This document shows positions 11,190-22,456 of a stretch of 64,000 nt of DNA, in pieces. Made by a program: the position numbers and the translations under genes. This stretch comes from Haplomitrium mnioides (Eukaryota > Marchantiophyta > Haplomitriopsida > Calobryales): assembly GCA_049999725.1 (NCBI GenBank), contig JBNGIS010004247.1:1-64000 (forward strand), given 5' to 3'. The stretch's first letter is position 1. Every line of letters starts with the position of its first letter. The notes below the pieces were generated by a model. It was not told the DNA's origin. It saw nothing but the letters and a program-made list of their open reading frames with translations, and searched no databases.

Positions 11190-11660
11190 AATAGTCGTAG
11201 TTGCACTTTATGTAGACGACATAAATATTTTTGGCACAAAAATACTAGCAGCCAATACAACTGCCAAATTGAAAGAGATATTCGAATTGTGAGACATCAA
11301 AGAACCAGATTTCTTTCTCGGCATTTACTTTGAGTATCTTCTTGATGGCTTTTGATCCACCTATTCACATATACGACCAAGATCCTCAAACAATTCAATA
11401 TGGATAATGCTCATGTGATGAGCACTCCTATGGAAATGAGATCTTTGGACCCGACCAAGATATGTTTGGAAAATGAAAAGAACTTGAACAAACTCTGGGA
11501 TTAAAAAAACCATACCTTTCGGCAATTGGAGCTCTCACGTACCTTGCAAATCAGACCAGACCTCACATATCTTTTCCAATAAACATGCTCGTAAGGCACA
11601 AATCCTAGCCTACCATTTGCCATTGGAATGGACTCAAACGCATTTTTAGATACCTGAAAT
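11190..11660 (+). pseudogene. Copia element J: end of reverse transcriptase
   Basis: Translation gives VVVALYVDDINIFGTK, with the Ty1/copia RT catalytic box YVDD intact, then FFLGIYFEYLLDG. Further on comes a Met-Ser-Thr-Pro-Met segment typical of the copia RT-RNase H connection. Several stops and frameshifts are present. The upstream part of the element is gone; the piece abuts the family B LTR fragment after about 50 bp of unassigned sequence. Confidence 0.85.
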
Positions 11661-12130
11661 GTACAAAAGATATGGGACTCTTCTTCCCTAAAAATGCAAC
11701 AAATGAAATTGTCGGTTATGCCAATGTTGGATATTTATTCAATTCTGATGACACAAAGTCTCAAACAAGATACATCTTTCTTAAAAGAAGCACCGCTCTC
11801 TCATGGAAAAGCACCAAAAACACCATTACAACTTCCTCGACTAACCATGTAGAAATTATAGCACTCTATAAGGCTAGTAGGGAATGCATTTGGCTTCGAC
11901 AACTCATTGATCAGATCAACATCAATACTAGTCGACCTCTACTTCAATCTCCTACAATAATATACAAGGACAATCGACCATACGTCAACTGAATTGCTCA
12001 AGGATTTATCAAGGGGGGCAGAATTAAGCACATTGACCCTAAATTCTTCAAGCATATTTGAGGTTGGCATCATTTTTTAGACAGATCTCCAAGATATAAC
12101 TACAAAGTATGCAATGACACTACGCAACAA
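11661..12130 (+). pseudogene. Copia element J: RNase H
   Basis: The frame 11672-11992 carries the classical copia RNase H series: VGYANVGYLFN, KSQTRYIFL, ALSWKSTKN, TSSTNHVEIIALYKASREC and WLRQLI. Past a stop near 11992 the protein continues with GFIKGGRIKHIDPKFF and DLQDITTKYA, the usual copia C-terminus. It follows the RT fragment above and precedes a plant-type copia 3' end and LTR. Confidence 0.9.
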
Positions 12131-12258
12131 CACCACATACTACCTTTACCATCAAAGCATAATTTTGACACTTTATTATTTACACATGCACTCCACACAT
12201 TATATTTATGTTTCACACCTATAAATATGTGGTGGCACTCTTTCCCTCAAAAGAAAGC

Positions 12259-12363
12259 GGGAGGGTTTTAATGAGACCACAAATAATAGGATTTCAAATA
12301 GGACTTATATAGCACATAGTCCTAAATGACTAATTACTAGAAAAAGAATTAGCCAAGGGGGAG
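12259..12363 (+). other. Copia J 3' non-coding end and polypurine tract
   Basis: The 16-mer GGGAGGGTTTTAATGA at 12259-12274 resembles the purine-rich 3' stem region of plant copia elements. The same 16-mer occurs in element K at 54488-54503. A second purine run, AAGGGGGAG, lies directly before the LTR at 12364 and is the likely polypurine tract. Confidence 0.6.
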
Positions 12364-12560
12364 TGTTATTGGGACATAAATATGCCATGCAAGTTAAGTC
12401 TCACCAATCAATCCATTCATTTGTCTAGAGACTCCCGTGTGTATGTGTGTGGCCCTCATGCGACAACAAATGTATTACAGAAATAAAAAGAGTTCTTGAG
12501 TTCTCTCTTGTGTTTCAAGTATCCATCTCAAACTATGATTTGACTCTAATACGTTTTTCT
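12364..12560 (+). mobile_element. Copia J 3' LTR (end approximate)
   Basis: The LTR starts TGTTATTGGGACATAA just after AAGGGGGAG, the standard arrangement for plant copia. AAATAAAA near 12482 could act as a polyadenylation signal. Without a second copy the right end cannot be fixed. Confidence 0.55.
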
Positions 12561-14633
12561 AAACTAGTGAGAGACTCCGCCAGAGATAGATATTTTTGAT
12601 AAGAATAGAATAGAGGAAGAGTCATGTTACCTTCCCTTACCATACTTGAGCGTAGTGATGAGGTTGAATGTTGGTGAGGTGAGGAACCATTGCATTCCAT
12701 GGACATTTGTTGAACTAATTCCTAGGTTGAGGTGAGGAGGCGAGAGAGAGAAGAGGAGAGAAGAGGAATGAGGGACCAAGTAGGTGTAATCATCGTAGCT
12801 TTGTCAATTGGCAGAGATTTCGTTTAATGCTACATGAAATACAATGTATTATAGGTAGAGAATGATCTTTCAGTATGGAGGATCTCATCTCTTCCAGATT
12901 TACTTCCTACAAACTAACTTGTCATCATAGGAAGTCAACAAAGGTTTCTTTTAGAACTTTAGAATGTTGGACAAAGGAAGAGAAAGGAGACAGGGAGCAC
13001 GTGCTTTTGGTCAATTCCCATAGATGTGCTTAACTTGATAGCCTCGATGGAAAATCAATAGTGACATTTATCACAATGGTTCAAGAACCATGAAGATTGA
13101 TATACAAAAGAGGAGAAGGAATTATCTAGGAGAAGCCGATGGAAAGGCCATTCGGTAATAGGTATTGGTTTTTGGCAGAAAAGCAACCAGATAGAAGATA
13201 GCATACAACTTACAACTAAAAACCATGAGTGAAAATGTAGGTAGGTAGAAAATCACTACACCCACTTTTGATTTTGCATCATCAACTATGTAAAAGAAAC
13301 GCCACTAAACACACATAACCAAAACGTCTGATTGCTCATTCAACGTTTAAGAAAAGGTCAACCAAATAATAAATCCTAGGGTTATTCCCACGCGATATAC
13401 AACAAGGCTGGCTTCTTTGTAGTGGATTTATGTGTTGGAAGCTTCTATTGAAAAGGCCAAAGGAAGAACTATTCAACAATCCCTCACAATGGACCCAATC
13501 CAACAAGATTGCATTTTGCCGCCATGACTCAATGCCATTAACACAATTTTCTTAGTCAATTTGTCACAACACTAACTTTATGGTGGTAAACAACCTACAC
13601 TTGTGCTATTACCTCCCAACCAATTTGACAAAGAAGAGATGGCACTCGAAACCTGCCAACACAAGAAGAAAGTATGTTTTAGAGAGAGATGAGGGATATT
13701 TGTTAAGTAAGGGACTAAGACTAAGTGGAGTAAACCACTTTGCCAGTAATCATAGTAAAGCCATCTTGAAAGTTTCTCTGGTCTTAGGTTAGTATGGAAA
13801 AAATATGAAAGTGTAGTGCAAAAGAAAGCCCTCAAGTGAGTGAATGAGCAAGTTTCAATCCTAGATCATGCATCAATTCCAGAATTTTTTTGGGTTCCCT
13901 CTTTTATTTAGCTAGGGCTTCTAAATAGTCAAATACTCTTAAAGTACATGCATCTAGCCAAAAATAGGTCATCCACATTCATGGGCATGGGAATGGTGAT
14001 TGAGTGGCCATAGAGATAGCCCTGTAGGAAGGAAGACCAAGATTGCTAGGCCTATCTATCAAGGCAGAGCTGGCGCTCAACACAAACAAATTACAAGAAG
14101 TCAAAGAGTGTAGTCAACAAGAAAAGAGATGTGTTGGTATGGAGCACATGGCAAAGGACGGTCACCCATTAAAGAGCCACATTAAACTAGATGTTTGTAT
14201 GGTAGAGGAACAATGAGAGTGGCTGTAGAATAGAAGAAAAAAGGAACAATGGAGGACGTCATGAAGCAAGCAATAATTAAGAAAAATTACTTTGCTTCAC
14301 ATAAGCAAATGGAAGAAAAGAGAAAACAAAATCTGAGTTCAAACAAACAACGAAAAGACAAGACTTAAATTGGAAACAAACGAGAGAAAGACAAGATGAA
14401 ACCATATTGTAAAGCAATAGATTTAGTGAGTGAATAGTTAAGTATCAGCCTCCTCTGCAAGAGGCTCCAAAGGGATTGTAGGTTGAGAGAGTTGGGTTGA
14501 TTTTGCAAGATAGGCCCCACAGACACACTAGATGATGCTGAGACCATCAGGCTAAACACAAATGCAGCCTTGGTGCTGTAAGCCTAAAAGAGTGGGAAGC
14601 ATGGAGCCAATGGGGTTGAGATTCATCTTAGAA
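12561..14633. other. Stretch without recognisable genes
   Basis: About 2.1 kb of AT-rich, low-complexity-biased sequence. The frames 13580-13792, 13578-13835 and 14365-14559 are short, overlap one another or lack recognisable motifs. I see no retrotransposon domain, RNA gene or clear repeat. It is the sequence into which element C inserted, or an unrecognised older repeat. Confidence 0.5.
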
Positions 14634-14984
14634 TGAGACTGCTCACACATCTCTGATTTCAGTGAAAACATGAAAGTTGAAACCAATGTAGCATTTCACA
14701 CTAGTCAGATTTTGAGCTGAATTGAAGTAAAGAGGAGAACCTTCATGTTGAACTCACTTGGCAACCATTAAAATTGTCAAATGGCCAAAGAGATGTTGCC
14801 CCTTCTCGAATCAGACTGCTCATCCATCTCTGATTTCAGTGAAAACATGAAAGAGGAAACCAATGTAGTATTTCACACTGCTCAGATTTTGAGCTTAATT
14901 GAAGTAAAGAGGAGAACCTTCATGTTGAACTTTTTTGGCAACCATTAAAATTGTCAAATGGCCAAAGAGATGTTGCCCCTTCTC
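14634..14984. repeat. Direct duplication, period 177 bp, across the left edge of element C
   Basis: Unit 1 (14634-14807) and unit 2 (14811-14984) are near-identical, both starting AGACTGCTCA and ending ATGTTGCCCCTTCTC. The last 14 bp of unit 2 are the first bases of the element C LTR (from 14971), so unit 1 carries an extra copy of the LTR tip. Confidence 0.85.
14966..14970. other. Target-site duplication of element C, left copy (AGAGA)
   Basis: AGAGA lies directly before the LTR start TGTTGCCC at 14971. The same five bases follow the other LTR at 49222-49226. Five-base duplications are standard for Ty3/gypsy insertions. Confidence 0.75.
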
Positions 14985-15555
14985 CTCAGCCTTAATCCCA
15001 TGAAGAGTCAATTCCAAGGAAAGAGGAGCGACACGGTGTAACATGGTCTTTTATGAGACAACCTCACGCTTTGATTTATCTCTTCTACACACTAACGGCT
15101 GTACACTCGCCCAACACCAACTCCAAGCACCACAACCCACTCTATTCTTCAAGCACAACCCCAAGCCAAGACTAGTCCCATTCAAATATTTCTCTCTAGT
15201 GGCCAACCACAATCTCCTTCTCGACCTGAGCGCATAGTCGGCGTCTTCAACAATGCATATGCGCACAACCTTGTACACATCCACGCTTCGTCAATCTCAC
15301 GACCACCTTGAGACCAATTGCTCAATCACACTGCATCGATGACAACATCAACCAAGCATCAATACATACTCTTGTACATTTCCACGCTTGCTGACTACTC
15401 CAACCCTTCACTCCAAAGAGTGAGGACTATCTATACTCTAGCTCGTATGTCTCCTCTTCATTTACATTGAATCCTCTCCCTTCATTCTAGAAGCTTCTAC
15501 ATTTGACAGCGGTGAATGTGCCTCACTGCAATTCAAACTTGTACAGGTGCTCAAG

Positions 15556-15720
15556 AGTTGATTCGATAAGTTGATCCGATGAAGATAAGATCGGCCCAAT
15601 CCGATGAGTTAATCCAATGAAGATCAGATCAGCCCCATCTAATGAGGATAAGATCAGCCCCATCCAATGAAGATAAGATCGGCTCAATCCGATAAAGATA
15701 GGATCGGCCTGATCCGAAAA
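15556..15720 (-). repeat. U3 tandem repeats of LTR C
   Basis: There are two units of about 38-39 bp beginning TGATCCGATGAAGAT, then three shorter units of about 24-25 bp built on GATAAGATCGGCC. The 38-39 bp unit resembles one half of the 78-bp unit of LTR H (58221-58500). The 5' LTR copy has only a shortened version near 48310. Confidence 0.7.
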
Positions 15721-16444
15721 GAAATATTAGAATGACTCAATAAACCAGATCAGCCAAGACCGTCAACAGTAGACCCGATAATCACTAGTAGGCCCCGATG
15801 GTAGATACTGATGAGCAATGGTAGCTCCGATGGTCAACCCCAATAGTTGACTTACCCTAATGGAGCATTGTCTGATGTCATCTTTGACATGGAAGTTGGA
15901 TTATCATGCCCATACAGAAAAGTACAACTTCATATAGTCAACTTTGAAACCTGACCTGACTCAATAGAAATGACAAAACTCCAATAGAAGGCAGACTTTG
16001 GAAGACTAAAACTCTGTTTGGACCCCGATCATGTTCGTTAGCACCGGATAGGTCCGAGCGTCCTTTGACCCTTCTTGTGTTGTCGCTGCCTTAAGATGTT
16101 CATCGCATTCTTCATTCTCCTTCATACCCTTCGACTACACTAGCATTAAGAGCGCCTTTGAGTTGTCTTGCTGTCAAATCCTACCACTATCCTAATAGTC
16201 AAGAATAATAGATGGTGCTCCCTGCTTTGCCTTAATCTCTTCTTTTGTTGTCGAGTTGTGGATTCTATCCATACTCTTTCGCTCTCCATCTCTTTGCCAA
16301 GAAACTTCTCTTTATGAGATTGCTCCATTCTCAGGCTCCTTGCAAGTCCATTTGTAATATCTTTGGAGTGTAGCCTATCCTTCCATTATTGAGGTTTTGA
16401 TTTCTTCATTCCAATGCCCTCCAGGATGAGTAATTGAACTTTCC

Positions 16445-19335
16445 TGTCACTCCCTCCTTCAAGCTTTAACCTTCAAAGGTGCCACTTTGGAAGGTGGGGG
16501 AGGACAAAACAGGGGAATAGGTTCTTTTGTGAGATGGCCCCTTGCAAGTTATCTCTTTAAGGCTTCAACAAATTCCTCTTCACCTTACAAGCCCTTTCGC
16601 ATATCAACAATCACTCTAGCAGCAATCTTGCTCATTCACACTCAATGCCAACACACACGTACATATGGACCAAGGTACCTCTATAGTAATTTGCAGTATA
16701 ATTCATGGGCCCAATTCTAGACCCAAACACCTTGTGTACAAATCAAGAACCAAATACCGTATCCGAAATATCTACGGACAATGTTGATGGACTCAACTCC
16801 CCCTTCGTAGGGCTGACCCAAGGTTTGAACAACTAAATACCAGTATGCTTCTAGTCCTAATTGTTACTTTTAAAATGCAAATAGAATTCAAATCTATGCA
16901 ATACACTCATACAAAAATACATACACACATGCATAGCACTCCACCAAAATTGTATGCCTTATAGAACCACAGGGACTAACCTTCCTAGCAAACTCCTCCC
17001 TTCATCAACTCACAATCCCAGTCTTCCTTCCATCCTTCATGCACACACTTCTTTGAGATAGTTTTTCAGCTTCCCTCGAGAGAAGCCTGAATTTACTTCC
17101 TTATGCTCAGAAGAGGATTTCTTTAACTTCCAATCCTCTTGACTGTTGGCTACACACTCCACCTCCAAACCTTGAAAAGATCTTCTCTACAGTGCGCGGG
17201 CACTAATGGAACCACTCTCTTCTTAGCTCCACTTGAAAGATTAAACCAGAGCGCACTTTGAGAGTTTTTGGGTTTGATGCTCCTACACAGATGATGTTGA
17301 GACGACTCCAAGATCCCCTTTGGTAGTTCTTCCTGAGTTCCAAACAGATAGGATCCCCTTCCGCTTGAGCCTTTAGAGCTCTCTGCCCAGCGATTCTCGG
17401 TCCCCTTCCAGCCCACCTCCACCCTTTCTAGCCCCCTGCACAAGTACACTCGCCTCACGTAAATCTTCATTGGGATCCTTTCTTCCTTACCTCGTTGCGT
17501 CTTCCTGTTCTAAGATCGCTTGGGCGTCTCTAATTTGCATGCACACCAACTTGTTCAATGTCACAGCCCCTTGATCTATACCCCCATGCCCATGCCTCCT
17601 ACGTATCTGTTCCATTCGAAAGGTTGTTTCTCCCATTAGCCATGGGCTCCAGACGTGGTGACACATGTCTCGACTATTTGCGGAATGATCCAAGTACAAC
17701 GGTTAGTTTTGAGGTTTCCGATGTCTGGTCTGAAGAATCTCACAAAAATGAGTTCGAAGAATCCCGTGGAATCGATTCCAAAGATTCCCATAGAACCGAG
17801 TCAAAAGAATCCTACGGAACGAAGTCCGAAGATTCTCGTAGAACCGAGTTTGAAGAGTCTCACGGAGTCGAGTCCAAACAATCTCACAAAACGGAGTTTG
17901 AAGATTCTCGCAGAATCCAGTCCGAAGAATCCCGCGGAACCGAGTCCAAAGAGCCCCATGGAGCCGAGTCCGAAGAATCCCATGGATCCAAGTCCGAAGA
18001 ATCTCGCGGATTCAAGAGTTCGTTGTTGACTTTTCTTCTACAGTTGTCGTTCGACGCCATCTTCAACATGGAAGTTTGATCGCCGCGCTGACGTACATCC
18101 ATAGTTGGCCACAGACCTTGATCTAAAGGATTCCTTGAATAGACGAGTCCGAAGAATCCCTCGAACTCCTGAGTGTGAGGTTGACTTTTCTTCCACAGTC
18201 GCCGTCTGATGTCGTCTTCAACTTGAAAGTTTGACTACCACACTAACATGGATCCGTAGTTGACCACAGACCCAGATCCGAAGGATTCCTTGGACAAGTT
18301 GGTCCGAAGAATCCCTTGGACTCAGGAGTCCAAGGTTGACTTTCTTCCACAACCGCCGTCCGACGCTGTTTTCAACCTGAAAGTTGGACCACCGTACTGA
18401 CCTGCATCCGTAATTGACCACAAGCTCTGATCCAAAGGATCTATCAGCCAAGTGAGTTTGAAGAATCCCTCGAACTCTTGAGTCTAAGGTTGACTTTCTT
18501 CCGCAGTCGTCGTCCGACGTCATTTTCAACTTGGAAGTTGGACCGCTGCGCTGACTTGAGTTCCGAAGTTGACCGCAGAGAGATTTCAAAGTATTCCTCG
18601 GACAAGGAGTCCGAAGAAAACCTCATAACCTCTAGTCCAATAGTTGACTTGGATTTTTAGGGCACCATCCAATGTCGTCCTCCAACTGGAAGTTGGACCT
18701 CTATCGGATCTTGGGTTTTGATGTTGACCAACGGATTGCAGAGTCCGAAGTCAACCATGAGACTAGAGCCCGAGGATTTTCGTGGAATTGGAGTTTGAGG
18801 ATTTTCGTGGGACGGAATTGGATGTGGATCCTTGTGAGGCCCATTTATACACTACAACCTTTCACCTTACCTGCGGTCCCTTCCATCTGTTGTCGACCTT
18901 TGATCTCCACCCGGCGCCCTTGGTTCTCCTCATTTGGTCTCCGATCCTTCTCCACTTCCTTCCTCTTCTCCGCTTATTGCCTCTGGCGAGTATTCCATTC
19001 CTCCCTACTCTGGCATTGATCCTCGCATTTCAGTGATGCTTGCATGATCTCTTTCAGTTCCTTCAAATTTTAGTGGTGCCTCCATTCTTCGGTTGCCACA
19101 GCTCCCTTCTCCAACTCCGAAGCGATCCAACGAGCCCTTCTTCTATCGACCTTCCTTCCTTCCCCACCACGGGCCCAATTCCACTCCTCAGATGTAGGTG
19201 ATCTACTCTTACTCACTGATATGAGTTGATCCGCTGCTTCTGGGGTACCTTAACACTTACGAGAGGAGAATTGCTTCAATATCGCCTTCGATTCCAACTG
19301 ATTCTTTCATAATACATTATTTCATCGGTTGATAT
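16445..19335 (-). mobile_element. Solo LTR D, inserted in the 3' LTR of element C
   Basis: This starts TGTCACTCCCTCC and ends CGGTTGATA(T). The host LTR C resumes immediately after it. TTTCC precedes it (16440-16444) and follows it (19336-19340), consistent with a 5-bp target duplication; the last LTR base is uncertain by one. There is no internal region, so it is the product of recombination between two LTRs. It matches solo LTR G (30156-32982) in the opposite orientation along most of its length. Confidence 0.85.
17690..18030 (-). repeat. 24-bp minisatellite in LTR D
   Basis: About twelve units of 24 bp on the model GAGTCCGAAGAATCCCGCGG plus AACC. Because 24 is a multiple of three, long frames stay open on both strands. 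One is an 8-residue repeat, ESEESHGT-like, in the frame 17558-18079. The counterpart in LTR G is at about 31470-31640. Confidence 0.85.
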
Positions 19336-19473
19336 TTTCCCTCTCTAAATTGCCTATATGGGATACTTCGATGCCTCTGGAATATCTTTACACTTAGAAA
19401 CACAAAAATGCTCTGATGATGTTTCCAGAATTATGAAAATTTCAATAGTAGTGCCTCAAATCACCGACAAACA

Positions 19474-19490
19474 TAACTCCCCTTCTAATT
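19474..19490 (-). other. Polypurine tract of element C
   Basis: On the minus strand it reads AATTAGAAGGGGAGTTA, directly before the LTR start TGTTTGTCGG. It is the counterpart of the tracts at 2057 and 28327. Confidence 0.65.
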
Positions 19491-19591
19491 GCAAAGCAAC
19501 CCGATGAGCACCTTTTCCTCTCACCATCCTTCATCTTGGTGTCTTTGGTCTCTCTTTCACAAAAACACATATTTACATATCGTACAACCTC

Positions 19592-20400
19592 CTAATTGAC
19601 TATTTTTTCTGGACACACCTTCGCACTCCTCACGAGTCGCCATTGACTTCCTTCATCTTCCTCCCTTACAAGATACCTCGTCAAGCGATCGTAATGGATC
19701 TGATTTGTGATCTTATCACCCTCCATGGTCTCCAACTCTGCAGACCCATTTTGATGCAATCTCATGAGCATAAATGGTTCCATCCATCTTGTATGCAGCT
19801 TCCCTGGAAAATGCACAAACCTGCTATCGTACAACAACACCAAATCTCCCTCTCCGATATCCATCAACCTCAGCTTCTTGTCATGTTGCCCCTTCCTCAA
19901 CTTTTGTTGGTGCTTCACTCGATCTTAAGCTCGCTCGCAACCCTTGTCTAGCTCCTCTAGCCGGTACAATTGCTCCCTCCTACTTGGTTCCTCTGCCATA
20001 CATTCTCTTTCTAACACGCTCCTTGTCGGAACCTCAAACTTTACTAGTAGTAGTGAGTGTTGCCTGAAGACAAAAAAATAAGAACAGTGACCCGTTGTAG
20101 CCTTGGAAGCTAGATTATAAGCATAGGTTGCCATCAATAACTAAAGATCCCAATCAGACTTATTTTCCAATACGGTCTTACTGAGGATCTTGCCCATGAT
20201 TCCATTGGCACGCTCTGTTAGCTCATTGGCCTTCAAATGGTAAGTTGTTGTGCGTCAGTACTTGATGAAATTGATGCCCCATTTCATGAGTTGTGCGAGC
20301 GAGATGATTGAAGCTAACGAGTGATGCTGCCTGGCTGTGGGTTCCCCATCCTTTCACAAGCATCGCATCTCTTCATGAAGAAGTGTATGTCCTTGTGAAT
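19592..20400 (-). pseudogene. Integrase of element C with internal deletion
   Basis: Read right to left on the minus strand: WGINFI (first catalytic Asp changed to Asn), then directly TTTYHLKANELTERANG with the catalytic Glu kept. Between them the block with the second Asp is deleted. Next come MATYAYNLASKATTGH (19925-20137) and the C-terminal domain GDLVLLYDSRFVHFPGKLHTRW and IHYDRLTRYL (19592-19918). Element A lacks part of this last domain, so C is the better guide to it. The style is Athila/Tat-like and there is no chromodomain. Confidence 0.85.
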
Positions 20401-20819
20401 AGTCAGACACCAATATCCTGGATCCAACACTTTCCTCACCGTGGTCTCGGTTGCGAAGTGGCCTCCCACCTCTTCTTACATCACCATTGTGGTTTGTGGT
20501 TTGGTCTCGCTCTAGATACCTTCTGATTATACCATCCAAACTTTGCTTGTGCAACACTCCCTTCACCATTAAATACAGCTTCATCCTTTGGAAAATGGCT
20601 ACTACCTTTGGGTTCCTGCACCAAAAGAACAAACTCGATGATATCTCTATAATCCGTCGGCCTTCTTGCTTTGACATGGAAAAAGTCTTTGTATGGAAAA
20701 GCATCGTCCACTCCTTCTTTATTGACTGGCCCGTCTATTTGAGAGAAGAAATCGGTATTTCTATGTGCCTTCTCTAGTTTAAACCGCATCTCAAAATTGA
20801 ACTCTTGTAAGAGAAGCAT
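20401..20819 (-). pseudogene. RNase H-integrase linker of element C
   Basis: The frame 20481-20819 starts with the end of RNase H (MLLLQEFNFEMRFKLEKAH) and passes through FFSQIDGPVNKEGVDD, matching element A at 3010-3438. The frame 20354-20704 continues with KLYLMVKGVLHKQSLDGIIRR and leads to the decayed integrase zinc finger. Frameshifts separate the two. Confidence 0.75.
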
Positions 20820-21037
20820 CCAATCCTTCCCGTCACATCACGTTTACTCACCATATATCTTAGCACATTGTGATCTGTGTGAAAGATCACTTTGTAATCG
20901 AAGAGATATTGTCTGAATTTCTTCAACACGTGGATGATTTCTAATGCCTCTCGATACATCGTGAAATAATTCCTCTCTATGACACACAACAACCTAGTTG
21001 CAAAATAAATGAGATGATCTTGTCCTTCCTCATCCAA
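20774..21037 (-). pseudogene. RNase H of element C
   Basis: The minus-strand frame contains DHLIYFATRLLCVIERNYFTMYREALEIIHVLKKFRQYLF and VIFHTDHNVLRYM, the core of gypsy RNase H with the usual ERNY and TDH motifs. It is longer and clearer than the copy in element A. It overlaps the linker frame because of a frameshift. Confidence 0.85.
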
Positions 21038-21422
21038 CTAACTGAGCACTGCTCCTATACATAAGCCTGACACGTCAATCATCACATGGAATTCTTTCCC
21101 CAAACTAGGTGGCATAAGCACTGGTGCATTTGCGAGCCTCTTCTTCAGCTCATGGAAATTGGAAAACCTCTCAGAGGTGGGCTCAAAGTCACTTCCTCCT
21201 TTGGTTATTTGTATAAGAGGTAAGGCTGTCGTGGCAATTTGGGTGATGAATATTTGATAGTAGCCCACACAGCCAACAAACCTTGTACCTCCTTCAAATT
21301 TATGAGGACTAGCACCTTCAACTAGGCATTGACCTTCTGCTGCGCCACTTCATTCCTCCCTACCACATTATCTTCTTCTCTATACCAGGTTTGTCCCACT
21401 TCCACCTTCGTGGGTGTGCATA
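21038..21422 (-). pseudogene. RT thumb remnant of element C, catalytic core deleted
   Basis: The frame 21038-21268 has GYYQIFITQIATTALPLIQITKGG and the RNase H entry MIDVSGLCIGAVLS. Upstream the minus strand gives LKEVQGLLAVWA. Before that comes a segment (CTPTKVEVGQTWYREEDNVV) that does not match RT. The fingers and palm with the catalytic Asp pair are therefore missing. Chromovirus E was inserted at 21423; the upstream part of C resumes at 37269. Confidence 0.75.
21418..21422. other. Target-site duplication of chromovirus E, left copy (GCATA)
   Basis: GCATA precedes the 5' LTR of E; GCATG follows its 3' LTR at 37269-37273. Four of five bases agree. The decayed LTR tip (TACAATAG for TGTAATAG) makes the boundary uncertain by a base or two. 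Confidence 0.6.
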
Positions 21423-21825
21423 TACAATAGTACAAGCACAATGTTTTGCTATTTATAAGAAAATAGCAAGGAGTGAAGGAAGTGGTAGAGGGTCACTTTT
21501 AGGGTTGAAATCATTTTAAGTTTACTTTCTTTTGAAGTAACTTTAAGTGAATTGGTATATGGTCATTTTTAGGGTTGAAATTAGAAGTGACTTGTAAGTG
21601 AACAAAAAGGGATGACTCCTTCTTCTCTTGTATAAATAGAAGGATTTCATAGCCCCACTTCTCATTCTAGAGTTCCTCTTGAATTACTTGGGTTCTTTGG
21701 TTTTTTTGCTTTTGCTTGCACTCTTGGTCTTAGCTTGGGCCTTGAGTTACGTTTGGTTGAAAAACTCTATTAGAGTTTACTATAAGTTCTTACTCATTTG
21801 CATTTGGTCCTTGAGTTCTTTTACA
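21423..21825 (+). mobile_element. 5' LTR of chromovirus E (403 bp)
   Basis: This is one of four related LTRs: 21423-21825, 36867-37268, 37500-37852 and 44660-45092. The model starts TGTAATAGTACAAGCATGATG and ends near TTCTTTTACA. Here the first TG has decayed to TA. A TATA box, TATAAATA, lies at 21631-21638 and would start transcription inside the LTR. A Met-tRNA primer site follows at once. Confidence 0.85.
21631..21638 (+). promoter_or_regulatory. TATA box in LTR of chromovirus E
   Basis: TATAAATA follows CTTCTTCTCTTG. Counterparts are TATAGATA at about 37075 in the 3' LTR (mutated), and TATAAATA on the minus strand at about 44824-44831 and 37662-37669 in the LTRs of E3. Confidence 0.7.
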
Positions 21826-21840
21826 TTGGTATTAGAGCTA
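21826..21840 (+). other. Primer binding site of chromovirus E (initiator Met tRNA)
   Basis: TTGGTATTAGAGCTA follows the LTR directly and differs by one base from TGGTATCAGAGC, complementary to the 3' end of initiator Met tRNA. Element E3 has the unmutated form at 44641-44658 on the minus strand. Confidence 0.85.
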
Positions 21841-21864
21841 CAATTTATTTTGGTGGTGAGTTAC

Positions 21865-22456
21865 ATGGAGAATCAAGAGGCAATGGTTCAAGCAATGGAA
21901 CAACGGCTTGAACATCTTTTACGCCTTTTGAAAGTGATAATGAAAGAAAGAGCAACTTTTCGAGTAGAAGAGAGTTATAAGCAATTTCCAACACCAAAAG
22001 AATATGATGGGAAGATGAATTGTGGTGCATCTCAAAACTTCATATTTGATTGTGAGCAATATTTTAAATCTACAAACACTAGAAAAGATGGTCGACGAAT
22101 TCTGTTTCTAGCAAGTCAATTAGAAGTATTGCAAAGACTTCGTGGAGGTATCTAGTAGAACAAACACAACGAGGATATTTTGCTCCTATTGTTTCTTGGT
22201 GTGAATTCAAAGAAGTGGTGATGTCAAGATTTAGGGTCATAAATGCTTCAATGGTAGCATGAGATTGATTGGCCAAATTGAAGCAACTTGGTTCAGTGAG
22301 AAGCTATGCTACGCATTTTCAAGATACATTTATGAAAATTCTTGATATAAGGAAGAAAGAAGCACTAGACCATTTTGTTTGGAGATTAAAGCCTCGTACG
22401 TGAATGGAAGTTATAATGAGAGAGCTTGCTCAATTACAAGAAGCAATGCGTATGGC
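21865..22456 (+). pseudogene. Gag of chromovirus E, 5' part, cut by element F
   Basis: Gag forms the capsid-like particle. The start codon at 21865 comes 25 bp after the primer site, and the frame to 22155 begins MENQEAMVQAMEQRL. It includes the segment FPTPKEYDGK seen before the gag core in this group. After a stop at 22156 the protein continues with GYFAPIVSWCEFKEVVMSRF, SVRSYATHFQDTF and LAQLQEAMRMA, typical of plant chromovirus gag. It is interrupted at 22457 by F and resumes at 33486. E3 has the matching gag on the minus strand (about 43920-44618). Confidence 0.85.
22452..22456. other. Target-site duplication of element F, left copy (ATGGC)
   Basis: ATGGC precedes the LTR start TGTCAGCCAG at 22457 and follows the other LTR at 33486-33490. 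Removing F and one copy rejoins the gag reading of E in the order expected for its family. Confidence 0.95.

Larger units (their letters stand above)
14971..19473 (-). mobile_element. 3' LTR of element C, split by solo LTR D
   Basis: This matches the 5' LTR at 46929-49221 over 14971-16444 and again over 19336-19473; the gap is the solo LTR D with one copy of its target site. It ends GACAAACA, followed on the right by a purine tract (minus strand GAAGGGGAGTTA). It is about 690 bp shorter than the 5' LTR, mainly because a block corresponding to about 47190-47940 is missing near 15220. Repeats of GATCCGATGAAGATAAGATCGG occupy about 15556-15720. Confidence 0.85.

Noticed and set aside
13578-13835. 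Frames on both strands as a possible host gene
   Set aside because: Short, overlapping each other, without start context, introns or motifs that I could recognise.
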